Shown piece by piece: positions 24,415 through 36,104 of a stretch of DNA of 64,000 nucleotides (its first letter is position 1; the number at the start of each line of letters is the position of its first letter). The notes beneath the pieces are model-generated. The model was not told the DNA's origin. It worked only from the letters and a program-made list of their open reading frames with translations, and did not search any database. Position numbers and translations under genes: made by a program. Location: the NCBI GenBank assembly GCA_012976225.1, contig JAAVVG010000003.1:806001-870000 (forward strand). Reading direction: 5' to 3'. The stretch is from Golubevia sp. BC0850. Its lineage: Eukaryota; Basidiomycota; Exobasidiomycetes; Golubeviales; Golubeviaceae.

Positions 24415-24660
24415 ATGAGAATCTATCCACGTTCAACTCTCAAGAGACTGATTAGAGCAAATCTATCTGAAGATCAAGCTTCAAGGTTATCAAAGGACGT
24501 TGACGTTTATGTCTATCTAGCATTCTTGATGTACCTCAAGAGACTTTCTAATGAGAGTAGGCTGAGAATGCAAGCTGATGTGGTGGCTGGAATTACAAGC
24601 AGTAGGAAGAGGATGCAGAAAAGACATGTGGTTGGTGCCAGGAGGAGAATTAGGATGTAG
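24415..24660 (+). CDS. CENP-W-like histone-fold kinetochore protein
   Basis: Single-exon frame of 81 aa. The pattern YPRSTLKRLIRA, then a polar loop, then SKDVDVYVYLAFLMYLKRLSNESR, matches the histone fold of CENP-W (fungal Wip1): a basic helix 1, the long central helix beginning with D-V-x-x-Y-L and ending in a conserved L-x-x-E-S/A-R. The tail is basic (RKRMQKRHVVGARRRIRM). CENP-W pairs with CENP-T at kinetochores and binds DNA. The family is short and fast-evolving, so this rests on pattern and length, not strong identity. A spliced C-terminus cannot be excluded. No partner gene lies nearby. Confidence 0.6.
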   Translation: MRIYPRSTLKRLIRANLSEDQASRLSKDVDVYVYLAFLMYLKRLSNESRLRMQADVVAGITSSRKRMQKRHVVGARRRIRM

Positions 24661-25364
24661 AGGTAGAAAGAAGCAAGAGATAAGTGAGGTGCAATGGGTG
24701 GACAGAGCAAGGTTAGAAGCAAAAGAGTTGACAGAAATGATTCTCTTGAGCCTCGTGAGATTTCACCAGCATTCAGTGAGTATTCGTAATCTTTGGAGTG
24801 GATGGGAAGAAGGAGGCAAGAGAAAGATGGGAGCAGAGGATGTAGCAACAAACAGTCAAGGTCTGACTGCATTCCACTCTCACCTTTACTTCTCCTACTT
24901 GTTGCAGCTCTGATGTCTACTCAGAATTCGTTCAATTGTCTCTACACTTACAGCATGCTCCTCAAAACACGATGAGAGTCTCTACAAATGCTCTACAAAT
25001 GCAAGGAACGCTCAACCCTCCAACCTGTCTCTGTTCTCTTTATTTCAGATTGCTTCCAATCCTCTCGCTAGGGCCTGTACTTTTAGTTACCTTTGCACAT
25101 CATTGATACCCCTTCTCTTTAGTCTTGTTATTGCTTGTTATGGACGGACTTCGAGATTAACTAATTTCTGTCCCCTTTGAGCTCTGAGCTCTCTCCCACC
25201 AACAACACTATATTTCAACGTTTCAACGCTCATTCTTAAAAGGACAAGAGATCCTGAAACTCTCTCTCAAAGATCGGAATGATTTCCTCGCTGAGCAAGA
25301 TCTAACCAATCCTATCATCCAAGCATCCAACAACTCAAGCCTTATCAGTTCACTTTTTTGAATC
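24661..25364. other. Intergenic region upstream of ATG26
   Basis: Contains a TATATTT-like element near 25209-25215, about 155 nt before the ATG26 start. Short frames at 24513-24975 overlap the 3' side of the CENP-W-like gene and show nothing recognisable. Confidence 0.45.
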
Positions 25365-28300
25365 ATGTCCAATCCATCCCCCTCCCTTCCTCCTCCTCCT
25401 CCTCCTCCTCCTCCTCCTCCTCCTTCTCAAGATTATGATTCTCCTTTCTTAGATCCAGAGACTATGAATCAAGATGCGGTCACATCAACTTCCATCACTC
25501 CAGAAGAGAGCTCCGATGAGGTAGTCACACCAGATCACCAAGCTCAGTCATCTTTAAATCTTCAACCGCAACACGCTTCTTCTATCATAGACGCATCTAT
25601 TCAAGCTGAACCTCAAGGTGTGATGCAGATGTTGAGTTTGGTGGGAAGCCATTTCTTGGAAGCTGATAGATTGGGGCTGACTGATGGGGACGGAGATGAC
25701 GGGGAGACACCTGGATCTGAGTACAGAGCTGAAGGTGAGACTGAGGGAAGGGATTTGGATTCAAGAGATGGAATTGATGAGGTTCAATCAGCCCAGGATG
25801 AAGCTTTGGGTAAGGGAATGGAGGGGCAGAGGAGGGTCGAAGCTCAAGACAGCAAAGGGAAAGCTATTCCGACTAGCTGGGACCATAGAGCTAGGCCCTT
25901 TGGAGATCTCATAGATGATCAAGGTTAGTCACGGTGATTTGAATTTGGATCCCAGCTCTTGGAAGGTTGGAAGGAAGAGTGCTGATGCAAGCTCTATCTT
26001 GATTTCTCTCCCCCTTCCAGCTACCCCGAGAGGAGGAGCTACTCCCATCACAGCCTCGCTGGCTGGCATGCCTCCCAGAAATACTCAATTCTCAACCCGT
26101 CGCTTAAATCTATCAGAGACGGATGACAAGACCTACGACGCTCAATCTCGACCTTTCCAAGATTCTCCAATATCTAACTCTGGAGAGATTGATAACCCAG
26201 CTCTTCAAAATTCCATGATCAGTGATTCTTCCAGAGGCGAATCGAGCAAATCAGACAGCTCTAGACCTCTGGATCAATCGGTAGCTTCTCTGTCAGCCGC
26301 TTTCTCAGAAGAAGGCGAAGGAGATTCAATCCCTACCCCAAGTTCTCCGTCTCGTAGAGCTCAACTCTCTGAGAAGCTGAGGTCTCTCTTCAATTTAGAT
26401 GAAGATGAGAAAGTGGTGTCTAGTCACTCCTGCTGGATCTTTCGGTCGGTCTTACTTCAAGGTTATCTTTATCTAACGACTTCTCACGTTTGTTTCTATG
26501 CTTATTTACCTTCAAGAGAAGATCGAATCTTGAAATCTAGTTGGATCGGTAAGAGGACTCAAAGAACCCTGAGATTCAGCAAACATTGGGCAGTTTTAAA
26601 GGGTAGTGCTTTGAGTTGGTATGAAAATGAGAGAGACCCTTATTTCCCTCAAGGCCATATCGATTTAAGACATGCCTTGAATTGTGATCCTTCAAATGAG
26701 AATCATCTTCAATTTACAGTTGGTACTGTTGCAAGAAAGTTCATCTTCAACGTCGATTCTGAAGAAAGCAGAGATGATTGGGTTAAAGTGATTAGGAAAG
26801 CTTTACTTAGATCTCATAATGAAGGGGAATCAGTTAGGATTAGTATTCCCTTAGAAACTATTGTAGATTTGGATACTAATTCATCTTCATCTTTAACTTC
26901 CTTCAACTCTGAAAACTCAAGTGAGAAGGTCGAAGATTCTTCTAAAACTGATATGGTTTGTTTGAAAGTAGTTGATGATCATACAGATGAATTCGCCGTC
27001 GATGAGTACTATTTCCTTCATTTCTTGGATCAAGATTTTTTTTTGCAGAAACTTAGGAATGGAATGAATGAGATGCTTCAGAGAGAGGGAAGTTTGGTTG
27101 ACTCGAATCTAACTACTGGAACGAGGATTCGAAGAAGTGGAGTTCTTGACACAACTGTCTCGACCAAGGGCTCAATTTTCTCTACCATCGACCAAGCTTC
27201 TACTAATGAGTCGATCGAGGAGCTTGGCAAGGAAGACGGCAAGGAGCAAGTCGAAGCCAAGGAAGAGCTCACAAGTGAGATTGGAGAGGATCCGACTTCC
27301 ATTCCGGAGGCAGGAGCCTCTTTTGGAGCAGAAGCAGTCGAAGATCATCATTTGCCAGTGGATTCTTCCTCTGCCATTCAAGAGACTCCTTCAAATACGG
27401 ACGCCACTCATTCACTCAACACCAACACAGACACTCCATCGTCCAACACCTATCCGCCTTCTCCTTCGTCTACCATCCCACCTTCATCCTTTTCAAGATT
27501 CCAGAAAGATTCAGAGAAGACTTGGATGGTCCCTCGATGGATGAGAGAAACTCCAGGTCGGCTTCTCTCGGGATCAAATATATCGAAACTTCCATTCCCT
27601 CGTCGTAGAGTGATGGAAGCTTGGTCAACTCTTTCTTCCACCATTGGCGAATCTAGTCAAATGGGAGCAGAAGGGTTTTCTCAAAGTGGGCCAGCTTCCA
27701 GAGGTTTCGATTTGGACGAATCTGGTCATCTGGCTTTCTCTGTCGTAGATGTAGAGGAAACTGCACCTGCTTTAGAGAAAGAAGAATTGGTGGAGAAGCA
27801 CTTCAGAGAATGCTTTGCTGTTCCTCAAGAAGAGAAACTTTTGGCTCATTTGAGTGCTAGTCTTTATAGAGTTTTGCCTTCTGCCGGTAGACTTTTCATA
27901 TCGGCTAGTTATCTGTGTTTTAGGTCTTCGAGATTGGCTTCCAAGACTGTCGGAAGGACACTGGTGAGTCCTCACCTCACTGTTCAAGCTTTCAAATGAA
28001 AATCGACTCCTTGTTTTTGACTGACGAGCCTCGTCTTTCTTTCTCCCTACTCTCACGGCTTTCAGATGATGGTTCCCATGCGAGACATTCTCTCAGTAGC
28101 AAAGCATCGAGCTTTCCGATTTGGCCAGCATGGTCTAGTAGTAATGGTCCGAGGTCACGAAGAAATCTTCCTTGAGTTCTCTTCACCTCAAAGACGAGAT
28201 CAATGTATCTCACTAGTAGAGGTCGAGCTAGAAGTCCAAAGAAAAGCAGCTTCTCTAAGACTTTCTTCCGACTCTCCAATTACTCTCGGAAAAGGACCTG

Positions 28301-30291
28301 AAGTAGAGAGGGAAACAGCTTTAATGCTTCGAGATTTAGGAGATAGGTTAGATTCCTCAAAAATGGAAGACGATTCAATCACCTCATCGAAATCTTCTTC
28401 TACAAATTCAGAGGATGATGGAAACAGATCTAAAATGTTCAAATCGACGAACTCTTCATCCTTCCTCACTTTCTCTCCCAAGACTTCACTTCATTTCACT
28501 GCTCTCACTATTGGTTCTAGAGGGGATGTTCAACCCTACATCGCTTTGGCGAAAGGTTTGATGAAAGAAGGTCATAAGGTTAGGATCGCAACTCATGCAG
28601 AGTTCAAAGATTGGATTGAAGGACATGGAATCGAATTCAGAGAAGTTGGTGGTGACCCTGCCGAGCTGATGAGAATCTGTGTCGAGAACGGAACGTTCAC
28701 AGTCTCTTTCCTCAGAGAAGGAGTTACGAGGGTGAGCAGAAGAACCGAACGATGAGGCTATCTTCCGACTCGGGCCGACATCTTTCGCTTTCTTTCTCGT
28801 CTTTTCTTTGCAGTTCCGAGGATGGTTAGACGATCTTCTACTCTCTTGTTGGAATGCCTGTCAAGGTACCGACGTCATCATCGAGAGTCCCAGTGCGATC
28901 GCTGGAATTCACGTTGCTGAAGCTCTCTCGATTCCTTACTTCAGAGCCTTCACCATGCTTTGGTCTCGAACTCGAGCTTACCCTCACGCTTTCGCTGTTC
29001 CTGGAAGCAAAGCTGGAGGGAACTACAACTACATGGTAAGTCTGGAGATTTCGATCTTGGAAAATGACAATCCTTCTGACCTTTTCCCATTCTTTCAATT
29101 CAGTCATATGTCATCTTCGATCAAGTCTTCTGGAGAGCATCAGCTGGTCAAATCAATCGATGGAGGAAGGAATGTCTAGGATTGAGACCTACGAACATAG
29201 ACGAGCTAGGTCAACACAAAGTCCCATTCGTCTACAACTTCAGTCCAAGTTTAGTTCCTCGACCTCTAGATTGGTATGAGTGGATTCATGTCACTGGTTT
29301 CTGGTTTTTAGATAATCCAGATAACTCGACTACGAAATCTTGGTCTCCTTCTCCCGAACTGCTCTCCTTTATGGAGAAATGTCGATCTGAGGGAAAGAAG
29401 TTGGTTTACATAGGATGGGGATCTATAGTGGTTCCAGATGCAGCAGAGATGACACGACAAGTTATAGAAGCGGTCAAGAAGAGTGGAGTCAGAGCCATTT
29501 TGTCCAAAGGTTGGTCAGACAGACTCTTGAAAGACAAAAAATCTTCAACTTCAACTTCATTAGAACCCGAACCATCAATTTTTGAAGTGAATTCCATTCC
29601 TCATGATTGGTTATTCCCAAAAGTTGATGCAGCTTGTCATCATGGAGGTGCTGGAACTTTAGGTGCAACTTTAAGAGCTGGAATTCCAGTCGTCGTCAAA
29701 CCTTATTTCGGCGATCAATTCTTTTGGGGAAATCAAGTTGAAATGCTAGGGGTTGGTTCTTGTGTAAGAAAGTTCTCTGTTAATTCTCTTGCTAAGGCTT
29801 TGGAGAATGCGACTAGAGACGAGAAAACTATTGAAAGAGCTAAGAATATGGGTAGGATGATCGCTAAAGAAGATGGAGTTGGCGAAGCTATCAAAGCTAT
29901 CTATAGAGATTTGGATTATGCTAGAAGTTTGATTAAGAAGGATACTAAGATTGAGATGAAGGAGAAGGGGAATGGGAAGAAACTCTCTAGTGGAACCATT
30001 AGGAGAGATGGGAAAAGTGAGGAGTTGATTAGAGATGGAAAGGTGGAAGAGAAAGATGGAGAATTGGAAAAGATCGCTTCCACTTCAATTATCGGTCACA
30101 GACTTGAATCAAGTCAAGGAAAGGAACAGGAAGAAGGTCCTCTCGGAATGGATATTCCCTCTACAGCAGCTACTGAAGAGGCGGAACAGGAACTGATGTC
30201 AAACTCTGGTCAATTCAGCTCTTCTGATGGATGGAGCGTGGTCAGCGAAGAGGAGAGGGTAGAAGCTAGGAGGGCCGGAGGAGTCGAGTGA
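25365..30291 (+). CDS. ATG26: Sterol 3-beta-glucosyltransferase, autophagy-related
   Basis: Exons: 25365-25923, 26021-27963, 28066-28731, 28814-29035, 29104-30291, giving 1525 aa. It transfers glucose from UDP-glucose to ergosterol at membranes. An N-terminal disordered region opens with a run of 12 prolines. A GRAM domain follows ([20 protein letters not shown]), split by a PH domain ([20 protein letters not shown] through [12 protein letters not shown]). A second GRAM lies at about 760-850 ([17 protein letters not shown]). The glycosyltransferase N-domain starts at [19 protein letters not shown], and the UDP-binding C-domain includes [13 protein letters not shown] and [28 protein letters not shown]. 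This GRAM-PH-GRAM-GT order is diagnostic for Atg26/UGT51. The acidic, disordered tail beyond about 1410 is lineage-specific. Intact. Confidence 0.96.
25389..25424 (+). repeat. (CCT)n trinucleotide repeat encoding polyproline
   Basis: About 12 perfect CCT units near the start of the ATG26 coding sequence, giving residues of the N-terminal polyproline run. Such repeats are length-variable by replication slippage. Confidence 0.9.
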
Positions 30292-30964
30292 GAGAAAAGA
30301 GGGGGTTGTATATTTCGAGTCGATCAACTTTGGGTTTCCTATCAGCTATCACTCATTGTGTCTCTGTTTTTCTGTTCTTCTGTTCTTGTTTCTAACGTCT
30401 TTTGTCGATCTGGTTACCGTTTTAGAATGTCACTTTTGTTCCTTTCCCTTTCACTTGTACCTTGATGTGTCCCCCCTTATAAGCACCACACCATGCGGGC
30501 AGCTTGGATTCAGAGGGTAGATATGCAAGTGCTTCATTTCAAAGGTGAAAGGCAGAATGATTCACTGTCGATCCCGAATGAAGGAGTCCCGCGTCCACGT
30601 GGCCCTTTGCCCTGAAGTCCCGGTGAGATCTGAGGTCTGGATTCCACGACCCACCACCTCTCCCGCAAAAGAACATCGGAGTTTAGATTCCATTGAAGAT
30701 ATAGGATTGCCCCCAAATTCTCAAAAGTATGTCCTCTACCAACTTCATTGCTTCAACGTTGGCTTCTTCGCTTCCAACCTCCTCGCCTCTCCTCCATAGC
30801 CTCATCCCTTCACAAATTAAACTTTGACGCCAACCAAACAAGATCTGGGTGAGCGTTCTGAGTTCTTTTCCTCTCCCTCTAGCTTCGAGGAGCAGTCTTG
30901 CTGAAGTCTCTGAAGTCTCTGAATCTCTCGAACTTATTTTTCTTACGGGCCCCTCTCAGACCCA
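30292..30964. other. Intergenic region downstream of ATG26
   Basis: 3' UTR of ATG26 and presumed promoter of the next plus-strand ORF. A tandem CTGAAGTCT repeat occurs at about 30901-30920. No gene recognised. Confidence 0.45.
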
Positions 30965-31423
30965 ATGTCGTCGCCGCTCCCATTCACCCAACCACCACCT
31001 ATGGAGGCCTATCCCCTGAAAGAGTTCGAACTGGACTCCTTTCTCATTCCATGCGTCGCCGCTCAAGTTCGAGCGTACATGACCCTTCAACGTTATTCCC
31101 TTCGTCAAGCCGTCATCTGGCTAGGAGACGAGATGAGAAAACGCCTATTGGAATGCGGACCCGGTCAATCAGTCGTTTGTCAAGTTCTCAGAAACAGAGG
31201 TCTCAATCTAAGGGAATGGTACGAACAGTCGGTTCAGTGGGAGTACAGGGTCCTTCATGCCCATTGGACTCAACTACTCGCGATGGCTCCATCCACTGGA
31301 GTGATGCCTGCTCCTCACTGGCTCTCTGATAGATGTTTTCAGCATACTCAGAGAGTGAGAGCCCAAGCCGAGCTAGAATGGAGACAAGAGGAAGCGAGAA
31401 GTAAAAATGGTGCTGATGAGTAA
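30965..31423 (+). CDS. Hypothetical protein, 152 aa
   Basis: Uninterrupted frame with its own ATG. It contains an amphipathic/helical stretch (RAYMTLQRYSLRQAVIWLGDEMRKRLLECG) and many Trp/Gln/Arg residues (WRQEEARSKNGADE at the end). No signal peptide, membrane segment or known domain was recognised. The composition looks protein-like rather than random and the frame is longer than most shadows here. A usable donor at 31355 (GTGAGA) means it could instead be the first exon of the damaged gene that follows on the same strand. Confidence 0.45.
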   Translation: MSSPLPFTQPPPMEAYPLKEFELDSFLIPCVAAQVRAYMTLQRYSLRQAVIWLGDEMRKRLLECGPGQSVVCQVLRNRGLNLREWYEQSVQWEYRVLHAHWTQLLAMAPSTGVMPAPHWLSDRCFQHTQRVRAQAELEWRQEEARSKNGADE

Positions 31424-31442
31424 ATCATTAAGGGCCTGAGAT

Positions 31443-32929
31443 GCAGCAACATCAGTAGGACATCACCTTATCCAGATTACTGAAGTCTTCTTTCATTATC
31501 CCGCTCTAGACACGGCCTTCGGCTATATTCTCATCAGCGGAGACATCTACCACAAATCGGTTCTAACAGACTTCATGAAAGTTCATGACTTTGCTGGTCG
31601 TCTGGTTTTTAGAGCAGGAAACGAGTATATTCGATTCATTGGATTCAATCCAGAGATCCGTGAAAAGAAGGAGCTTCACAAAGACCCTGATCTTCTCTTT
31701 GCTCTGCTAGTCCTCAGTCCAGAAAAAGCAGAAAACCAAGCTCTACCGGATACATCCTACTGTCTCGCTTCAGAGTACATGAAGGATTTGCATTTCTTAC
31801 GATCAACTGGAGTTTTTTGATCAAGACAGCTTTCTACTTTGAAGGAGAATTTAGTAACCTCAACCCCGTTGGACAAGATGACCAAATTTCTGTCGAAACA
31901 TCTAGGAGAGACTAGATTTGAAGGAGGCATGGGAATCATGATGCTCGATGATTGGATGAAGGGATGCTGCTATGCCTTCATCGAAGAAGCACAGGAAAGT
32001 GGAGACGGCGGAACTGCTGCAATTGAGGCAGTGGCAAGTGCAGTCGACGGTTATGAAAAGGTCGAGAACTGTCAAATTGGGGTCAACAGTTCAGCCTTTT
32101 CTTTAGCCAAAGCTGGATTTATGATGGACAGAGAGATTATTGATTTCAACTCGGGTCTCAAATTGAACGACTCTTTCTCTCGCACTTACAGCTACCAACG
32201 TTCTTCAAGCTGCCGTAACCCAGAAGCCATCAACATGTTAACCAAATCGATCGAGAAAGAGAAGTTGCGTTGGTTAGGAATCAAAAAGAACAAGGTCTTG
32301 ATTGAACAGCTTAAACAGGATCTTGAAAGAGAACAAACCGATTTAGTTTATCCCATTTCAGGCGTGAAATGGGCTGCTTGTCGAGATTTCTCAATCCCAA
32401 CTATCAGAAATGAAACCGAGTCAGATTACCATCGGCGAGGCATCGAACTTTGGAAAGGTGCTTTAGCCTTAGAGCCTAATCCTACTTCTAATCCTTCTCA
32501 ATCGGTCTAGTACGTCTACGGATTTCCTTCCAGCTTGGCAACCTAGAGACGAGAGACAATTCCAAATGTCGGCTGGAGGGGTTTACGTCGAGCTTTTCAA
32601 CGTAGGGACCGATAGATATTCTCTGCTTACTATCAGTTCTGATTTCAAGGGTGGTAAGGGTAAGCTTACTGATTTAGAGACTTGTCTACGCGTACGAGAA
32701 CTACAAGTGGGAGGAAGTCGTCAAGAAAGAGTTGAGTGACGGAACTAAATATCAAGACGGAACCTACTTGGTTAAAATTCTAACTCATTCCCTCATCCAA
32801 ATCGAGACTCAACAGTCAGAAGGATCCCAAGAAGGTGGAGGTGAAGCTGTTGACGCCCCTCCTGTCCCTCCAAAACCGGAAGTTCAGAGGATAGATTCGG
32901 GAGTCGCTGGAATGAAGCTGGAATCCTGA
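31443..32929 (+). pseudogene. Decayed unrecognised gene
   Basis: Several protein-like frames on the plus strand follow each other without splice sites that would join them. One of about 125 codons (from the DAATSVGHHLIQITEV segment) and one of about 220 codons (KMTKFLSKHLGETRF to NPTSNPSQSV) share a phase but are separated by a stop. Two further segments (SAGGVYVELFNVGTDRYSLL; YENYKWEEVVKKELSDGTKY to the stop at 32929) sit in shifted phases. Gaps between them could be excised only as implausibly short introns of about 18-24 nt. The stretch GGTAAIEAVASAVDGYEKVEN faintly recalls the Ntn-type asparaginase/threonine-aspartase N-terminal region, but the NAGxGS motif is absent, so I do not assign a family. 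Host gene decay is the likeliest reading; assembly error is possible. Confidence 0.5.
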
Positions 32930-33441
32930 TTTGCTCAGCTCTCTTGTTCAAGGTCGGGGACGATGCTCATCAAGGGTTCGAGCTTCTTGTTTCATTGCTA
33001 TGGGGTTTCAGTTCTCTTAGAGTGGTTGGTCAAGTTATACTTTTCATTGGGTTCGTTATTTCACGCTGTGTTTGCTGCCCGGTTCTCTTTGTCACCTACA
33101 CCGTTTATTTGTTTGATTCTATTGTTTGAATGTATCTTTTGCTCTCGCTCAAATCTCGAGCTCTCGTCTAGTGAAAATGCTGGATCGTAGGCTTTAGGCA
33201 AGAGAGAACAGGGGAAGAATCTTTAAAGCTCTCCCCCTCTTTTGTGCTTCTAGTTTTCAGCTTTTAAAGCGGTCTCAAAGATTAACTTCAAACCTTCCTT
33301 TCTGATAGAAAAAAAAGGAAAGTGTGTGCTTATCATCCCTGAAAGCACCGAACGCCCTTAACGAACGTTTTCTGAAGGCTTAAAAGCAGCATCCTCTCGA
33401 GAAAAGTCTGTCGCTCAAACCATTCTCTGAATGGAAACAGG
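32930..33441. other. Intergenic region upstream of GID8
   Basis: Contains T-rich leader-like sequence and short frames (32944-33190) without recognisable content. Likely terminator of the upstream locus and promoter of GID8. Confidence 0.45.
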
Positions 33442-35145
33442 ATGAGCCCAAGTTCCAAGAAACCTATCAACAAATCAGATTGGGAGAGGAAGTTGAACCA
33501 GATTCCAGTTTCTAAAGAGTGAGTACACCCAAGAGGGGCGTTGAGTCGGAAAAGATCGAGAAAAATAGAATCGAATGGAATTGAATCTTGATCTACAATG
33601 ATGAACTTTACGCAAGTGGGAATCTCTCCTATTAATTTATGCTGCAGGAAAACACTTTTACTATGCCAACTGAACATAAAGATCACATCTTCATTCCGTT
33701 CCGTTCCTTGAGGGAAGAGAAGAGAAGAGAAGAGAAGAGAAGGAAGAGAAAGAGGGATTTTGTTCAAACAGACATGTTATAGTTCTCGTCGACCCAGACT
33801 TCTGATTACTGATTCATTCTTTTCTCAATCTCCTTTGTCCTTTCTCCCCTTTCCCTGATGCTGCTAGTGATCTAAACAAGCTGGTGATGGATTACCTGTT
33901 GATCGAGGGATACAAATCCGCAGCTCAATCCTTTGCAAACGAAGCCTCTTTGACTCCAGCCATCGATTTGGAATCCATTGAGAACAGAATGGTCATCAGA
34001 GGTGCAGTTCAAAGAGGTGACATTGAAACTGCTGTTGGTTGGGTTAACGAACTTGATCCAGAGGTGAGTTTTTTTCTCTGTGGGGCTTTGGAACGCACCA
34101 TCTTTTCTACTCGGAGGATTCAATCCAAGGGGAAGAAGGAATTCGAGAGAGGAGAGAAGATCAAATGGAAGGTCAAAAGGATACGATGGGACTGAAGGGG
34201 AAAAGAACCAAGCAAAGATGACATTGTTTCATGCACCACTCCTAGTGGAAATCGATCTGTCAGTTTCTTTGTTTCTTCTGAATCCTGAATTTCTCTGATT
34301 CCAATCATTCTGTTTGAGAGACGAGGGGTGTCCTTCGTCTTTAGGAATTGGTTGGGAGAGGAGAGAGGAAGGAGGAAAGTGGAAGCAGTTACAAGAGACT
34401 TTGAGGTTGAGGACTTGATGCGGATTATGAATACCTATATAAGAACCTGAGCTTGATAATGCCATGTTGGAATTGAGCGGGGCTGGAGAGTCATCAAAGG
34501 AGAAGGGGAGGATGGGCTGTAGGTCTCGACCGTTGAAATGGTACTTACCTTTCCTTTTCTTTCCTTCGCTCCATTCTCCCTCTCCGTTTCTTTTCAAATT
34601 TAATCACCCAAAAGATTCTAGATCACTCCCCACTTCTCTTCTTCCATCTCCAACAACAGCGTCTGATAGAACTTATCCGTTCCAACGACATCTTAGGAGC
34701 TTTAAATTTCGCTTCCGAGGAATTAGCTCCTAGAGGTGAAGAATTCCCAGAATTGCTTCCTGAATTAGAACAAACTATGGCTCTTTTAGCTTTTGATCTC
34801 TCAAGCAATTCAAGTTTAAAACCTCCTTCTCATATTCAGAAACTACTCTCTTCAGAACAAAGGTTTAAAACTGCTGGAGAATTGAATGCCGCGATTTTGA
34901 AAGCTCAAAATCAAAATAAAGAACCCAAATTACCTAAACTGCTGGAATTGTTGAGAGTTGGAGAAGGGCTTCTAAAGGATGGAGGGAGTTTCAATGATGG
35001 TGAGGAGAAGAAGAAAAATGAAGGAGTTCAATTCCCTAGATTGAGTTTAAATAGAGAATTGGTGAATGAGGGCGAGAGAATGCGAGGAAATGTCGAGGGC
35101 GAGGAAGAGAGAAGAGATAGTGAAGATGTTGCTATGAACGTTTAA
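33442..35145 (+). CDS. GID8: GID/CTLH E3 ubiquitin ligase subunit Gid8
   Basis: Exons: 33442-33518, 33868-34063, 34615-35145, giving 267 aa. Gid8 is a scaffold of the GID complex that marks gluconeogenic enzymes for degradation. The N-terminus KKPINKSDWERKLNQIPVSK leads into a LisH motif (DDLNKLVMDYLLIEGYKSAAQSF). CTLH follows (IENRMVIRGAVQRGDIETAVGWVNELDPEILD), then the CRA domain (FFHLQQQRLIELIRSNDILGALNFASEELAPRG, LLPELEQTMALLAFD). Exon 3 begins at ATTCTAGAT after CAAAAG, which restores ILDHSPLLFFHLQQQ. A lineage-specific acidic/basic insertion occupies about 215-250. Both introns (349 and 551 nt) are unusually long for this window. Confidence 0.93.
33590..33684 (+). ncRNA. Possible C/D-box snoRNA inside GID8 intron 1
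   Basis: A perfect box C (ATGATGA, 33598-33604) is followed about 66 nt later by a box D (CTGA, 33670-33673). GATCT and AGATC flank them and could pair, but with 3- and 6-nt gaps, so the terminal stem is imperfect. Internal C'/D' boxes are weak. Intronic hosting and size fit; chance occurrence is quite possible. Confidence 0.2.
33713..33749. repeat. (GAAGA)n simple repeat
   Basis: About six pentanucleotide units with a degenerate 3' end, inside intron 1 of GID8. Confidence 0.8.
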
Positions 35146-36104
35146 GGTCTTTGACCTCGACCTTTGAACTTCTCGAGATCGCCGCTCAACAGCCTCAACT
35201 TCAACAATTCAGCTTCTGCACCATCCATCACAATCACAGCAAGCATTCTAGCAACCCATCGAGTATCTTGACATCTTCCAAGACTTCAATCTCGTTCAAC
35301 CCCCCCCCGGGGGTCTCTTTCTCTTCTTCCGTCAAAGTAAATCTGTGTAATCATTAACGACCAAGTCTCCATGTCATGTCTCAAATTGTAAGCCTCGTAT
35401 TTTCTCCTTTCTGTTGTTACACCACCGTCCTGTCATCACCAATATATCAAAATCTCAAATTTCAATAAAACACTTCCTGATGTATTTTCTGTGCAGTGAC
35501 CAAGGGTGGTAAATAACATCAGAAGTGAGTTGGAGGCGAGTGCGATTCTCGGGCGTCTTGAAACAATCATTTGTCCAGCGGAAGCGCAAAGAAATGGGCA
35601 AGGATGTTACATCGACTCTGCTAATCTCCTATTACAATATCTGGTTCCTTTTGAAAACCATTTCGAATTTCAGGGATCCTTCAATCAAATCCGAGCCCAT
35701 CTCAGCTGAAAGTAGCCAGAACATCACTGTCAAGATCGAACCGCGTTCCAGGCCCATGTCACTCAGTCTTCTCAACCTCAACAGTTCTCCCGTCCCCGTT
35801 CTCGTTCAGCTCTTCGGTTTTGCCACCTGCTTCTCTTTGAGATTCCCTCATTCCATGTGTTTCACGTCAATCCTCTTGTTCCATTTGTCACTCCTCTTTC
35901 TCCGCGCCTTGGGTCTTTTTCTCTGATGTATCTGTACTATCACTCGAATTCTCTGAAACACTTAGCTTTTGTTGTTCGAAACGTTTCGATTCTTCTCACA
36001 CTTAGGCGTTTGAATGTTACGGAAGTCTAGTTTCTCTCGCGAAACGACAAAGAGAGCGATTCAAGCTCGACTCGAGGCTTAGATCGGACAGGTCTGTACA
36101 TCCT
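35146..36104. other. Convergent intergenic region with C9G5 run
   Basis: 959 nt between GID8 (+) and SMP3 (-). Contains CAA/TCAAC-rich sequence followed by a C9G5 palindromic run at 35300-35313. Frames of 67-133 codons at 35506-35926 have no recognisable content. Confidence 0.45.

Noticed and set aside
6047-30291. Carbohydrate or secondary-metabolite gene cluster
   Set aside because: Glucoamylase, acid trehalase, P450 and methyltransferase are present, but the P450 is ERG5 and the genes are interspersed with unrelated housekeeping genes.
30965-32929. Mobile-element origin of the decayed locus
   Set aside because: No terminal repeats, transposase, reverse-transcriptase or other element motif was visible.
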